Assembly: GCA_018644665.1 (NCBI GenBank)
Contig: JABGQA010000111.1
Coordinates: 1-64,000, forward strand
DNA: 64,000 nucleotides
Source of the DNA: Candidatus Poribacteria bacterium
Lineage (GTDB): Bacteria; Poribacteria; WGA-4E; GCA-2687025
Direction of reading: 5' to 3'
The notes below the pieces were generated by a model, which saw only the letters and a list, made by a program, of their open reading frames with translations, had not been told where the DNA came from and ran no database searches. The stretch's first letter is position 1, and each line of letters begins with the position of its first letter. The translations under genes were made by a program, and so were the position numbers. Shown piece by piece: positions 15,116 to 23,146 of this stretch.

Positions 15116-16924
15116 CTACTCGGGCGGGGGGTCGGTGGGAGATGTCGGCGGCCAGGCGTAGATCGTCCGCTCGTCCAGCTCACTGTGATAGACGATCGGC
15201 AACGGCAGTTCGCGGAACGACACGACGTACGGGATTCCCCCGTGCTCAATCACCGTCGGGGCCGTCTCCTGGTACGTTCGGTCCTGCATCTCGTACGCCG
15301 TGCGGTAGGCGAGGAACATGGTAAGTTGGTGCTCGCCGTAGTTCCCCTTGGCCTCGTCGTAGTCGAACAGGAGCGTGGCGTTCTCGGGAAGTTCCTCGCG
15401 CGCGTAGCGGGCAATGTCGGCGAACGTCGGGTCGTTCTCGTTGCGCTCCACTACATCAACCATCGCGCCGACCATCCGCCACATGAGCGCGCACGCCACC
15501 ACTGTCGAGAACAGCAGCAACGCCACCGCGACGGCGGGTCCCGCGCGTGGCGCCACCCCGCGCAGCAGACGACGCCCTCCCGCCGTCACGGCGACGACGG
15601 CGAACGCGCCCAACACATGCCAGACGATCCATATGGCCTGCTTCGCGACGCCAGCGAACTCGGGCGGGACCGTGAACCCGCGACCCCACGAGCCCATTAC
15701 AGGCGGCAAGATCAGGCACATCGCCATCGCGCCGACCCACGCGGTCAGGGCGAGGAGGTCGCGCTCCCACGCGCGCGAGATCAGCCAACCGAGAAGGAGG
15801 AAGAACGGGGGCATGCCCATCACCGTGGCGGAGGGCGTCTTGGTCGTGGCTAACACGTGCGGAAGCAGGACGCCCAACGCCCAAGCGTAGATGACCCAGA
15901 GAGCGAAGGACCGTCGCGCGACCATCGGCCAGAGGAGCGCGAACGCCGCGACGAGCATGGGAGTGTAGAACACGTGGTAGAGGTGGATGGCGTAGTCGAA
16001 CAGCAGACGGTCCCAAGGTGCGCCCCATGCCTCGATGTCCTCGTTCAGATGCCGCCACACGTAGGAATGCTCGTGCCAGAACTCGACCGGGTATTGGCCG
16101 ATGCAGTAGAGATTCCAGGGCGTCACGACGACGGCCGTGGCGAGCAGCATCCATAGGATGTGTCGACCTTTGATGCGCTCGCGGTCGGACGGGGCTATCC
16201 GCAGCACGGGCAGAAGCCACGCCGTCAGGGCGACGCCGGTGATGATCGCCGCGAGGTAGCTCTTCGAGAGGTACGCGCACCCCTGCGCGACGCCCGCCAG
16301 GAGCATGTACCTGCGCGTGCCGCCGCGCATCGCGCGGACGAGACACCACATCCCCGCCTCGACCCAGAACAGAAGGGCCACGTCGATGTGATCGCTGTAT
16401 AGGTAGCCGTGTACGAGTTCGGTGATGGCGGGGTTGAACGCCTGAATCGTCGCGGCAATCAGGCCAGCTCGTCGGTCTAGGAGTTCCTTGCCGATCAGGT
16501 ACGTGAACCAGACGGCGCCGGTGCTCATCAGGGCCGAAGGGAGTCGCAACGCGAACGTGCTAACGCCCAGGACCGCGTACGACAGGGCGATGGTCCACAT
16601 CGGCAGCGTGGGCTTGTGCAACCACACGTGGTTGCTGCCCCACCCCGTCTGAACCACCGGGAGGTACGGGTTCTCGACGAGCGTCGGCTTGAGTGGATGC
16701 AGGAGAAGGTTGCGCGCGACGAGGGCGTGGTACGACTCGTCCCAGTAGTGCAGGGCGCGGTGGCCGAGATGACGCAGCTTGAGCAGGAAGGACGACACGA
16801 TCACGACCGCCGGGAGCACGCCGAACGGCACGCGCGATCCGGCCCGCCGCATTCGTCCCCAGACATCGCCCAAGTCCCCACTCCCAATCCTGAGCGGGAT
16901 CATACCGGTGCGAGGAGCCGACAT
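15116..16924 (-). CDS. GT39/ArnT-like polytopic glycosyltransferase
   Basis: This 602-aa integral membrane protein belongs to the GT-C (PMT/ArnT, GT39/83) superfamily. These enzymes transfer sugars from polyprenyl-phosphate carriers to lipid, protein or polysaccharide acceptors on the outer face of the membrane. The evidence is HYWDESYHALVARNLLL, where the acidic pair after the first membrane helix is the family's catalytic motif, the HKPTLPMW segment, and about a dozen hydrophobic helices (for example VWFTYLIGKELL, AALIVG-type segments, FFLLLGWLI). The C-terminal soluble portion (about 510-602) is periplasmic in the family. The acceptor is unknown. The start is uncertain: an in-frame ATG at 16903 is also possible. 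Confidence 0.8.
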   Translation of the reverse strand: MSAPRTGMIPLRIGSGDLGDVWGRMRRAGSRVPFGVLPAVVIVSSFLLKLRHLGHRALHYWDESYHALVARNLLLHPLKPTLVENPYLPVVQTGWGSNHVWLHKPTLPMWTIALSYAVLGVSTFALRLPSALMSTGAVWFTYLIGKELLDRRAGLIAATIQAFNPAITELVHGYLYSDHIDVALLFWVEAGMWCLVRAMRGGTRRYMLLAGVAQGCAYLSKSYLAAIITGVALTAWLLPVLRIAPSDRERIKGRHILWMLLATAVVVTPWNLYCIGQYPVEFWHEHSYVWRHLNEDIEAWGAPWDRLLFDYAIHLYHVFYTPMLVAAFALLWPMVARRSFALWVIYAWALGVLLPHVLATTKTPSATVMGMPPFFLLLGWLISRAWERDLLALTAWVGAMAMCLILPPVMGSWGRGFTVPPEFAGVAKQAIWIVWHVLGAFAVVAVTAGGRRLLRGVAPRAGPAVAVALLLFSTVVACALMWRMVGAMVDVVERNENDPTFADIARYAREELPENATLLFDYDEAKGNYGEHQLTMFLAYRTAYEMQDRTYQETAPTVIEHGGIPYVVSFRELPLPIVYHSELDERTIYAWPPTSPTDPPPE

Positions 16925-16967
16925 TCAACGCGGCGGGCGGCGGGCATGTCTGCGGCGCCGGGATCCG

Positions 16968-17954
16968 CTATAGGCAATCCAGGCCGCGTCGGCCCATTTC
17001 GTGCGTGACGTCGTGCGCGATGCCGTGTGGCAGTTCATGCCGGCGGCAGTATTCCGGTAGGCCCCGCAGCGTTCGTTCGAGGACGTCCGGCGGGATCGTG
17101 TCGAGGGGCGTGTGGCACGCTACGAGGGCGTCGCGTAGCGGTCGTGTGTCCTGCCCCTGGACCCCCGCCATGATGAGGATGCCAGGGCCGACCAGATCTC
17201 CATGGGGCAGCCCGTGTCCCAGGATGCTCTCGGCGGAGTATGCGAAGTAGTGCTCGCTGCCTTCCTCGGGCCGACTGTGCCCAAGGAGGTTGCACAGCTG
17301 CACCTCCAACGCGAGGCAGTCGATGAGTCTGCGGAGGCCCTCCTCGTCGCCAGCTCCGGCGGCGTCCGCGCACTCGAGCGCAGCGGCCAGGAGGGTAGCG
17401 GCAATGCGATCCGCGCTCGAGTCGTAGGGGGCGTCTTCGGGGTTGAGCCCGCGTTCGTGAGCATAGCGCCAGTCCCAGGAACCGGTGGCGATGGACAACA
17501 CATCGCCGATGCCTGCGGCCCTCACGGATGGTGGCGCGCCCCGGATGACCTCGAAGTCGACGACGACGCGGTCGGGCGGCTTGGTCGGAATGTAGTGGAC
17601 GCAACCGTCACGACGAACGCCGGACGCCCAGGTGAAGAACGCGTCCACGCTTAACGCCGTGGGGATGCATACTAGCGGCAGGCCCCGTGTGGAGGCGATG
17701 TACTTGGCAGCGTCCGTGGCCAGGCCGCCGCCGACAGAGACGACGACCTCGCCTTCGCATTCGTCGGCGAGCCGTCGCCACTCGGTCTCTATGGCGGCGC
17801 CGGGCTCCGCTGACCAGGCCACGCGCAGGGACGTAAGCTGACTCGCGACAGCGTCCCACGCCGCGCGGGAGTACACGAGCGCCACATCCCGCGGCTCGTC
17901 GATGTCGGTGAGCGGTCGGTATTGCAGCTCCGGCAGCGGCCAGACGCGCGTCAT
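16968..17954 (-). CDS. Glycerol-1-phosphate dehydrogenase-like (AraM/EgsA family) enzyme
   Basis: The 328-aa protein is a group III iron/zinc-type dehydrogenase related to sn-glycerol-1-phosphate dehydrogenase. It has the nucleotide-binding VVSVGGGLATDAAKYIA, PTALSVDAFFTWA, the metal Asp in GIGDVLSIATG, and His ligands in GHGLPHGDLVG and the HELPHGIAHD region. It could reduce dihydroxyacetone phosphate to glycerol-1-phosphate or act on a related sugar-alcohol phosphate. Its ATG overlaps the stop of the upstream zinc ADH gene by ATGA, so the two are translationally coupled and probably act in one pathway. Confidence 0.75.
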   Translation of the reverse strand: MTRVWPLPELQYRPLTDIDEPRDVALVYSRAAWDAVASQLTSLRVAWSAEPGAAIETEWRRLADECEGEVVVSVGGGLATDAAKYIASTRGLPLVCIPTALSVDAFFTWASGVRRDGCVHYIPTKPPDRVVVDFEVIRGAPPSVRAAGIGDVLSIATGSWDWRYAHERGLNPEDAPYDSSADRIAATLLAAALECADAAGAGDEEGLRRLIDCLALEVQLCNLLGHSRPEEGSEHYFAYSAESILGHGLPHGDLVGPGILIMAGVQGQDTRPLRDALVACHTPLDTIPPDVLERTLRGLPEYCRRHELPHGIAHDVTHEMGRRGLDCL

Positions 17955-19006
17955 CCTGCGTCAGCGGCGACGGCGATCTTCACGACCGTCTCGCCCGTTA
18001 GGCGGTAGTCGCAGTTCAACGCGTCGAAGCCCTCGGCGATGCGGGACAGGGGAAGCACGTGGCTCACCATGTCGGCGAAGGGGAACTCGTTCCGCTCGAG
18101 GATGGGCAACCCACGCACGAAGTGCTCGTACGTGCTTCCCCACACCGCCTCGACCGTCACGTTGCGCCGCATCATCATCCGGTTGGGATTGAAGTCGAAC
18201 GACCCGATGTCGACGAAGTGGCCGACCTCGGTGAACGTGCCCCCGTACTTGGTGTAGCCCAAGCCCTCGGGGATCGCGGGGAGGAACCCCGCGCACTCGA
18301 AGACTACGTCCGCTCCGGCGGCCCTCGGTGTGTGGGACCTGACGATCTCCGTACGCTCGTCGGCGGACGTGATGTCCTCAATGTCCACCGTGACGTCGGC
18401 TCCCATCTTCTCGGCGAGTTCGAGCCGCCCAGCAGGCCCGCCTACGATGATGATCTTCGCCGCGCCGCTGATCTTCGCGCACATGAGCGTCACGAGACCG
18501 ATGGCCCCCGACCCCTGCACGACCGCCGTGTCGCCGATCTGAATGCCCGCGCGCATGACCGCGTGCACGCCGATGGTGAACGGCTCGATCATCACCGCGA
18601 TCTCCGGCTCCAGATCCGTCTTGATGAAGAGCGTGTCCGGCCGGTAGAGGTGGATGTAGTCGGCGAAGCCGCCGCCGAAATGCGGCGCGGTGTCCGGGTC
18701 GGTCTGGAATCCGTATGCGCCGTTGGGCGTGCCGGGCGCGAAGATGACGCGATCGCCCTCGCTCACCGGATTCCCCACGTAGTCGACGGTCACATCCGCG
18801 CCGAGCTTGTCGATGATGCCGACGTTCTCATGGCCGAGCAGCATCTCGCCTGGGATGCCGTTCTGCCACATGTGTAGATCGGTGCCACAGATGCCCGCCA
18901 ACTCCTGTCGCACGAGGAGGGCGTCCGAGTCGGGGTCGGGAACCGGGTATTCCCGTACGTCGAAGTCCTGACCGTGAGCGATCACGGCGCGGCCGGTTCT
19001 GCTCAT
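17951..19006 (-). CDS. Zinc-dependent medium-chain alcohol/polyol dehydrogenase
   Basis: This 351-aa medium-chain dehydrogenase has the catalytic zinc motif GICGTDLHMWQNG and the GHEN block, plus a Rossmann nucleotide site VVQGSGAIGLVTLMCAKISGA. The four-Cys structural-zinc lobe usual in ADH and threonine dehydrogenase is absent; that position reads as a Pro/Gly-rich loop ending in GGGFADYIHL. The family oxidises secondary alcohols, polyols or threonine with NAD(P). The ATG at 19006 has GGAAAGG upstream. It is the promoter-proximal gene of a two-gene unit with the G1P-dehydrogenase-like enzyme, so a polyol-phosphate or glycerol-type substrate is plausible but inferred. Confidence 0.85.
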   Translation of the reverse strand: MSRTGRAVIAHGQDFDVREYPVPDPDSDALLVRQELAGICGTDLHMWQNGIPGEMLLGHENVGIIDKLGADVTVDYVGNPVSEGDRVIFAPGTPNGAYGFQTDPDTAPHFGGGFADYIHLYRPDTLFIKTDLEPEIAVMIEPFTIGVHAVMRAGIQIGDTAVVQGSGAIGLVTLMCAKISGAAKIIIVGGPAGRLELAEKMGADVTVDIEDITSADERTEIVRSHTPRAAGADVVFECAGFLPAIPEGLGYTKYGGTFTEVGHFVDIGSFDFNPNRMMMRRNVTVEAVWGSTYEHFVRGLPILERNEFPFADMVSHVLPLSRIAEGFDALNCDYRLTGETVVKIAVAADAG

Positions 19007-19363
19007 GAGGGCGCCTTTCCGGGCGACACGCTGATGTGGGAGCGAGGCGTCGATCGTACTAGGCCGCGGTCTCGTCCGCAAACGACAGGCGCGGACGGGT
19101 GTGGTCCCGGACGGTCAGTTGACGAAGACGACAGAGCGCAGAGCGCGTGAGGCGGCGCATGGACCCCATCTCAATCTTCCCCTGCAAGGGGAAGACGTTC
19201 ACGCGTCCGCGTGACGACGGCGCGTGGAGGCCACGCCTCTGAGCTGACATCTACTCATGCCCACACCCGCGCCAACGCGAGTTGGCGCGACGCGCTCCGT
19301 TGCTGTAATGTCGTCCTCCGAACGCACGCATCACAGGCCCGGCGCGCACGAGGTGGGAGCAGC
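19007..19363. other. Divergent intergenic region with palindrome copy C
   Basis: This 357-base region separates the divergent zinc ADH and Ldh2-type genes. It contains the palindromic element at 19160-19201. I see no further gene or clear operator; an in-frame upstream extension of the Ldh2 reading frame from 19211 has no protein-like features. Confidence 0.5.
19160..19201. repeat. Dispersed palindromic element, copy C
   Basis: TGGACCCCATCTCAAT leads into a perfect 8-bp stem CTTCCCCT/AGGGGAAG (19176-19183 and 19187-19194) with a GCA loop. Layout and sequence match copies B and D. Confidence 0.75.
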
Positions 19364-20401
19364 ATGGCGGAGAACGCGACGCACCGTATCTCGGCGGACG
19401 ATCTGTCCGCGTTTGTGACTCGGCTCTTCAGCGCAGCGGACACACCGGACGACATCGCTGAGTGCGCCGCGCGCATCCTGGTGAACGCGGACCTCGCGGG
19501 ACATCCGTCGCATGGCGTGTTGCGCATCCCGGACTATCTCCGGCAGATCGAGGCGGGAGGCATGGACACGTCCGCGCGGCCCGAGATAACGCGGGAACTG
19601 CCAGGAACAGCCTCCGTAGACGCGCGTCGCGGATGGGGGCACCACGCGGCGCACTGGAGCATGGATCTCGCGATACGCAAGGCGCGCGACACGGGGATGG
19701 CGGGCGTCAGTCTGGACAACTGCAACCACATCGGCAGGCTGGGCGAGTACGCGGAGCAGGCGGCCGCCGCTCGGTGTATCGGCATAGCTACGTTCGGCTT
19801 CGGCGGGCCGGGAGCCGGCGCCGCAGCGCCCTTCGGCGGCACAACGCGCGCGCTGGGGACGAACCCCATCGCAATCGGCGTCCCGACGGGCGACGACACG
19901 CCGTTCGTGGCGGACTTCGCGACGACCATCATCGCAGACGGCAAGATCCGGCTCGCGCAGGCGGAAGGCTCGCAACTGCCACCTGAGCATATCCTGGACC
20001 GCGACGGCCGACCGAGCACGAACCCCGACGACTTCTTCGACGGCGGCAGCCTGCTGCTGACCGGCGGGCACAAGGGGTACGCGCTGTCGCTCGCGACGTG
20101 CCTACTCGCGGCGTTGACAGGAAGCTACGACGCCGAGAACAAGCGCATCATCGGGGTCTTCCTGATGGCAATCGACATCGGGGCGTTCCAGGACGCCGAC
20201 GGCTACGCGTCCAACGTGCGGTCGTTCCTAGGGGGCATAACGGACAACCCCCCGGCCAAGGGCGTGACGAAGGTGTTGGCCCCGGGCGACATGGAGCAGA
20301 GCAGTCGCGAGAAGCGCTTGGCGGAAGGGATCGAGCTGCCTGTCGTCGTCTGGCAACGGCTGTGTGCCGGGGCGGAGAAGCTTGGCGTAGACCTACCGTG
20401 A
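19364..20401 (+). CDS. Ldh2-family malate/L-lactate-type dehydrogenase
   Basis: The 345-aa protein belongs to the Ldh2/MDH2 NAD(P)-dependent oxidoreductases, which act on malate, lactate, ureidoglycolate or sugar-acid derivatives and have an unusual non-Rossmann fold. Evidence is HPSHGVLRIPDYLRQIEAG near the N-terminus, the catalytic NCNHIGRLGEYAE block, GGTTRALGTNPIAIGVP, VADFATT, and GGHKGYALSLATCLLA. The ATG at 19364 lies about five bases past AGGTGGGAG and matches the family N-terminus. It stands alone, divergent from the dehydrogenase pair. The exact substrate is not determined. Confidence 0.88.
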   Translation: MAENATHRISADDLSAFVTRLFSAADTPDDIAECAARILVNADLAGHPSHGVLRIPDYLRQIEAGGMDTSARPEITRELPGTASVDARRGWGHHAAHWSMDLAIRKARDTGMAGVSLDNCNHIGRLGEYAEQAAAARCIGIATFGFGGPGAGAAAPFGGTTRALGTNPIAIGVPTGDDTPFVADFATTIIADGKIRLAQAEGSQLPPEHILDRDGRPSTNPDDFFDGGSLLLTGGHKGYALSLATCLLAALTGSYDAENKRIIGVFLMAIDIGAFQDADGYASNVRSFLGGITDNPPAKGVTKVLAPGDMEQSSREKRLAEGIELPVVVWQRLCAGAEKLGVDLP

Positions 20402-20432
20402 AACCCTTACCGTATGGCGATTCCTACCGGGT

Positions 20433-20461
20433 TTGACCTGTCAGACTGCCGGGATTACGAT
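20433..20461 (+). promoter_or_regulatory. Candidate sigma-70-type promoter for the chemosensory operon
   Basis: TTGACC (20433-20438) and TACGAT (20456-20461) are separated by 17 bases, matching the housekeeping consensus at 5/6 and 4/6 positions. The site lies about 70 bases before the cheR start, in the only sizeable gap upstream of the operon. Chance matches of this quality are not rare. Confidence 0.4.
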
Positions 20462-20530
20462 TAATGGGAGGGAACGAGCATCGGCCCAGGGCGCAGGAAC
20501 GCTCTCCGCCGCGCCGGTGCGACACTGTGG

Positions 20531-21970
20531 ATGGGCGCAATGGCCGCGGTACAATCTGCGCGCGTCGCACGGCTTCACGACCTTATCGCCACCCGTCTCG
20601 GCGTGCCCAAGTCGCCGGCCAATTCACAGCGCATTGCACGCGCTCTCCGCGAGCGCGCGGACGCTACGGGGACGCGCGCCGCCGCAGACTATCTGCGCCT
20701 GCTGACCGGGACGACCGACGCCGGTAGGCGAGAGTGGGACGCGCTGGCGACCATGCTGACGGTTGGCGAAAGCTTCTTCTTTCGCGACTCCGGCATCTTC
20801 GAGGCGTTGCGGAGCCACGTGCTCCCGGAGCTGCTCGACGCCCGGAACGGAAGCGTGCGCGTTTGGAGCGCGGGCTGCTCGGACGGGCAGGAGCTGTACT
20901 CCGTGGCGATGCTGTTACATGAGATGGGGCGGCCCGCGGCCGGCGGGAGTTTGGTCGGCACAGACATCAACCCAACCGCGATAGAGGCCGCACGGCGGGC
21001 GCGGTACCGCGCGTGGTCGTTCCGAGGGGTCGATGAGTCCATCATCGGCGGCCACTTCCTCGAGCGTGGGGACGAGTTCGAGCTGAAGGAGTCGGTGCGG
21101 CGTGGCGTGACGTTCCGGCGACACAACCTGATCGATGACGCCTATCCAGACGTTGCGGCCGGCCTCGACGCCATGGACATCATCCTGTGCCGGAACGTGC
21201 TTATCTACTTCGGCCAGGATACGGTGAAAGCGGTGGCGCGTAAGCTTGTCGAGTGTCTGCGGCCGGGAGGCTACTTGATCGTCGGGAATGCCGAGATCCA
21301 CTCGCGGCAGTTGGAAGGCGTCGTGCCACGATCCGTCGGGAACCGGGTGGTGTACCAGCGCCCGGCCGCGCTGGAGCCGTCGCGGCCGCGACTCGCGCCG
21401 ACACAACGGCCGCCCGAATCGCGCGTGCGGGCCGCCAAGGTCGTCCCACGACGGCTCGAGGATGCGCCACCGCCCAAGCCGACCGCGGATGCGCTACGCG
21501 CAGAAGCACAGGCCGCGCTGGATCGGGGAGACAGCGTCGGAGCAGAGGCGATCGCTCGGCGCGCAGCCGCGTCGAACGCGCAGGATGCGAGCATCTGGTT
21601 GATGGTCGCGCACGCCTACGCGGATCGGGGGAGGCACGACTCGGCGCGCGCGGCGTGTGAAACGGCGCTGCAGGCCGATCCATTCAATGGCGAGGCGCAT
21701 CTCGTTTTGGCCAAGATCGCCGATGAGCTCGGCGAGACGGCCGAGGCGAAGGCGCTCGTCAAAAAGGCCATCTACCTCGACACCGGCAACGCGGACGCCC
21801 ATCTGACGCTCGCGTCGCTATACGACCGGGCGGGTGAGGCGCGACACGCGGCGCGGGCGTATAGAGGCGCCCTACGGAGCTTGGGCGGACGCGACGACGC
21901 CGTCGCCGCCGACGAGGACATCAAGGGTTTCATACTGGCGCGGATCGAGGAGCTTGATGCAAGTGCGTGA
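20531..21970 (+). CDS. cheR: CheR chemoreceptor methyltransferase with C-terminal TPR domain
   Basis: This 479-aa fusion methylates glutamates on chemoreceptors using S-adenosylmethionine. The N-terminal helical CheR domain (about 10-75) is followed by the SAM-binding catalytic domain with TVGESFFFRDSGIFE, VWSAGCSDGQELYSVAM and the family motif DIILCRNVLIYF. After a Pro/Arg-rich linker (about 278-320) there are TPR-type helices at about 325-470 (ALDRGDSVGAEAIARRA; NADAHLTLASLYDRAGEARHAARAYRGAL). CheR-TPR fusions are typical of Frz-like and alternative-function chemosensory systems. It is the first gene of a seven-gene same-strand operon, and cheW overlaps its 3' end by 14 bases. Two in-frame ATGs (20531, 20540) are possible starts. 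Confidence 0.93.
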   Translation: MGAMAAVQSARVARLHDLIATRLGVPKSPANSQRIARALRERADATGTRAAADYLRLLTGTTDAGRREWDALATMLTVGESFFFRDSGIFEALRSHVLPELLDARNGSVRVWSAGCSDGQELYSVAMLLHEMGRPAAGGSLVGTDINPTAIEAARRARYRAWSFRGVDESIIGGHFLERGDEFELKESVRRGVTFRRHNLIDDAYPDVAAGLDAMDIILCRNVLIYFGQDTVKAVARKLVECLRPGGYLIVGNAEIHSRQLEGVVPRSVGNRVVYQRPAALEPSRPRLAPTQRPPESRVRAAKVVPRRLEDAPPPKPTADALRAEAQAALDRGDSVGAEAIARRAAASNAQDASIWLMVAHAYADRGRHDSARAACETALQADPFNGEAHLVLAKIADELGETAEAKALVKKAIYLDTGNADAHLTLASLYDRAGEARHAARAYRGALRSLGGRDDAVAADEDIKGFILARIEELDASA

Positions 21971-23006
21971 GCAGGTCACGCAACCCACCGAGGCATTCCA
22001 GGTCTTGCTGTTCGAGCACGACGCGGCAACGTACGCGGTGAAGGCAGCCGCGGTGGTCGAGATTCTCTGGCTGACAGAACTGGCTCCGGTCGTGGAGATG
22101 CCGCCGTACGTCGTGGGCGCAATGAACTACCGCGGTCACACGCTGCCGGTGGTCGACCTGCTTCAGCGATTCGGGAGAGAGTCGCGGCCGTACGAGGTCA
22201 CCGATCAACTGGTAGTCATCGAGTCGCGGTCGCGCCTGGTTGGCGTCATCGTACAGCGGGTGCAGGACATCATCCACGTCCAGCCGAACGACGTGCACGA
22301 GACCGAGGCGTTCGCCTCCGCCGGCGCCGAGCGGGGTCAGATCATCACACATTCGATCAACCGCGGTCGCATGGTGGTCATGCTGCTGGACCACGACGCG
22401 GTGATGGACGGGCTCGACACCGCGCGGCCGGGACTGGCCGCCCCGTCGGTGTCGTTCTCCGCGCGGCTGGACCACCTGCCGGTTGCGCAGCGGGAAACGC
22501 TGCAAACGAGGGCCTCATCGCTGGCGGCCCCGTCGGCGGCCGAAACGGATGAGGACAGCCTCGCTCTCGCGCTGATTCGCATCGGCGACGACTGGTTCGG
22601 CATCGACGTGATGACGGTTGATCAGTTCATCCGGCGCCCGGCTGTGACGACGCCGGTGCCGTGCAGCCCGCCGCACGTGTTCGGCGCATCGAACTTCGAG
22701 GGCGATGTGCTGACGCTCGTGGACGTCAGCACCGCGTTGGATTCCACTCTCACGGGGACGAGCGAAGACTCGCGGGTGGTCGTGATCCGTCGAGGCGAGT
22801 TCCTCGTGGGCGCGCTCATCGACGATGTCATGGACGTCGTGTTCGTCGAGCAGTCGGACGTGCGTGACGTCGAGGGGTCAGTGCTGGCGGCGAACCATGG
22901 CTTCCTCCGTGGCGTCGCGGAGCACTCCGGCCGCCTCGTCGGTATCCTGGACCTACTCGGCATCGTCATGCAGGACGAGTGGATCGTGGACGAGCGCGTG
23001 ATATGA
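21957..23006 (+). CDS. cheW: Tandem-domain CheW scaffold protein
   Basis: This 349-aa adaptor holds two CheW domains. The first is at about 10-150 (FQVLLFEHDAATYAV, PPYVVGAMNYRGHTLPVVDL, LVGVIVQRVQDIIHV). The second is at about 190-345 (LIRIGDDWFGIDVMTV, PPHVFGASNFEGDVLTLVDV, VGALIDDVMDVVFVE). CheW domains link receptors to CheA in arrays, and double CheWs are known in Myxococcus-type systems. I chose the ATG at 21957 because it follows GAGGAG and begins right before the fold; longer in-frame starts lie deep inside cheR. The 14-base overlap implies translational coupling. It is followed by a 140-base gap containing a hairpin before cheA. Confidence 0.92.
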   Translation: MQVREQVTQPTEAFQVLLFEHDAATYAVKAAAVVEILWLTELAPVVEMPPYVVGAMNYRGHTLPVVDLLQRFGRESRPYEVTDQLVVIESRSRLVGVIVQRVQDIIHVQPNDVHETEAFASAGAERGQIITHSINRGRMVVMLLDHDAVMDGLDTARPGLAAPSVSFSARLDHLPVAQRETLQTRASSLAAPSAAETDEDSLALALIRIGDDWFGIDVMTVDQFIRRPAVTTPVPCSPPHVFGASNFEGDVLTLVDVSTALDSTLTGTSEDSRVVVIRRGEFLVGALIDDVMDVVFVEQSDVRDVEGSVLAANHGFLRGVAEHSGRLVGILDLLGIVMQDEWIVDERVI

Positions 23007-23008
23007 AT

Positions 23009-23042
23009 CGTGGCGCGACTGGCTCCGACGGGCGGCGCCACG
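23009..23042 (+). other. Stem-loop inside the che operon, between cheW and cheA
   Basis: An 8-bp perfect inverted repeat, CGTGGCGC (23009-23016) with GCGCCACG (23035-23042), encloses an 18-nt loop. It starts three bases after the cheW stop, in the only long gap (140 bases) of an operon whose other junctions overlap or are at most 36 bases. It could be an RNA-stability or attenuation element; no T-tract follows. Confidence 0.45.
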
Positions 23043-23146
23043 AGGTGTGGCAAGACATGGCCTCGGCCGTCGCGCCCTGAGGCGCGCCAAGCGCAATCGG
23101 AACAACTGGCCGGACGAGCCTGGGCCGCCGAGACCCGAGACAATGC

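Noticed and set aside
20433..20461. Strong claim that this is the che operon promoter
   Set aside because: Kept only as a low-confidence feature, because matches of this quality occur by chance and no transcription data are available.
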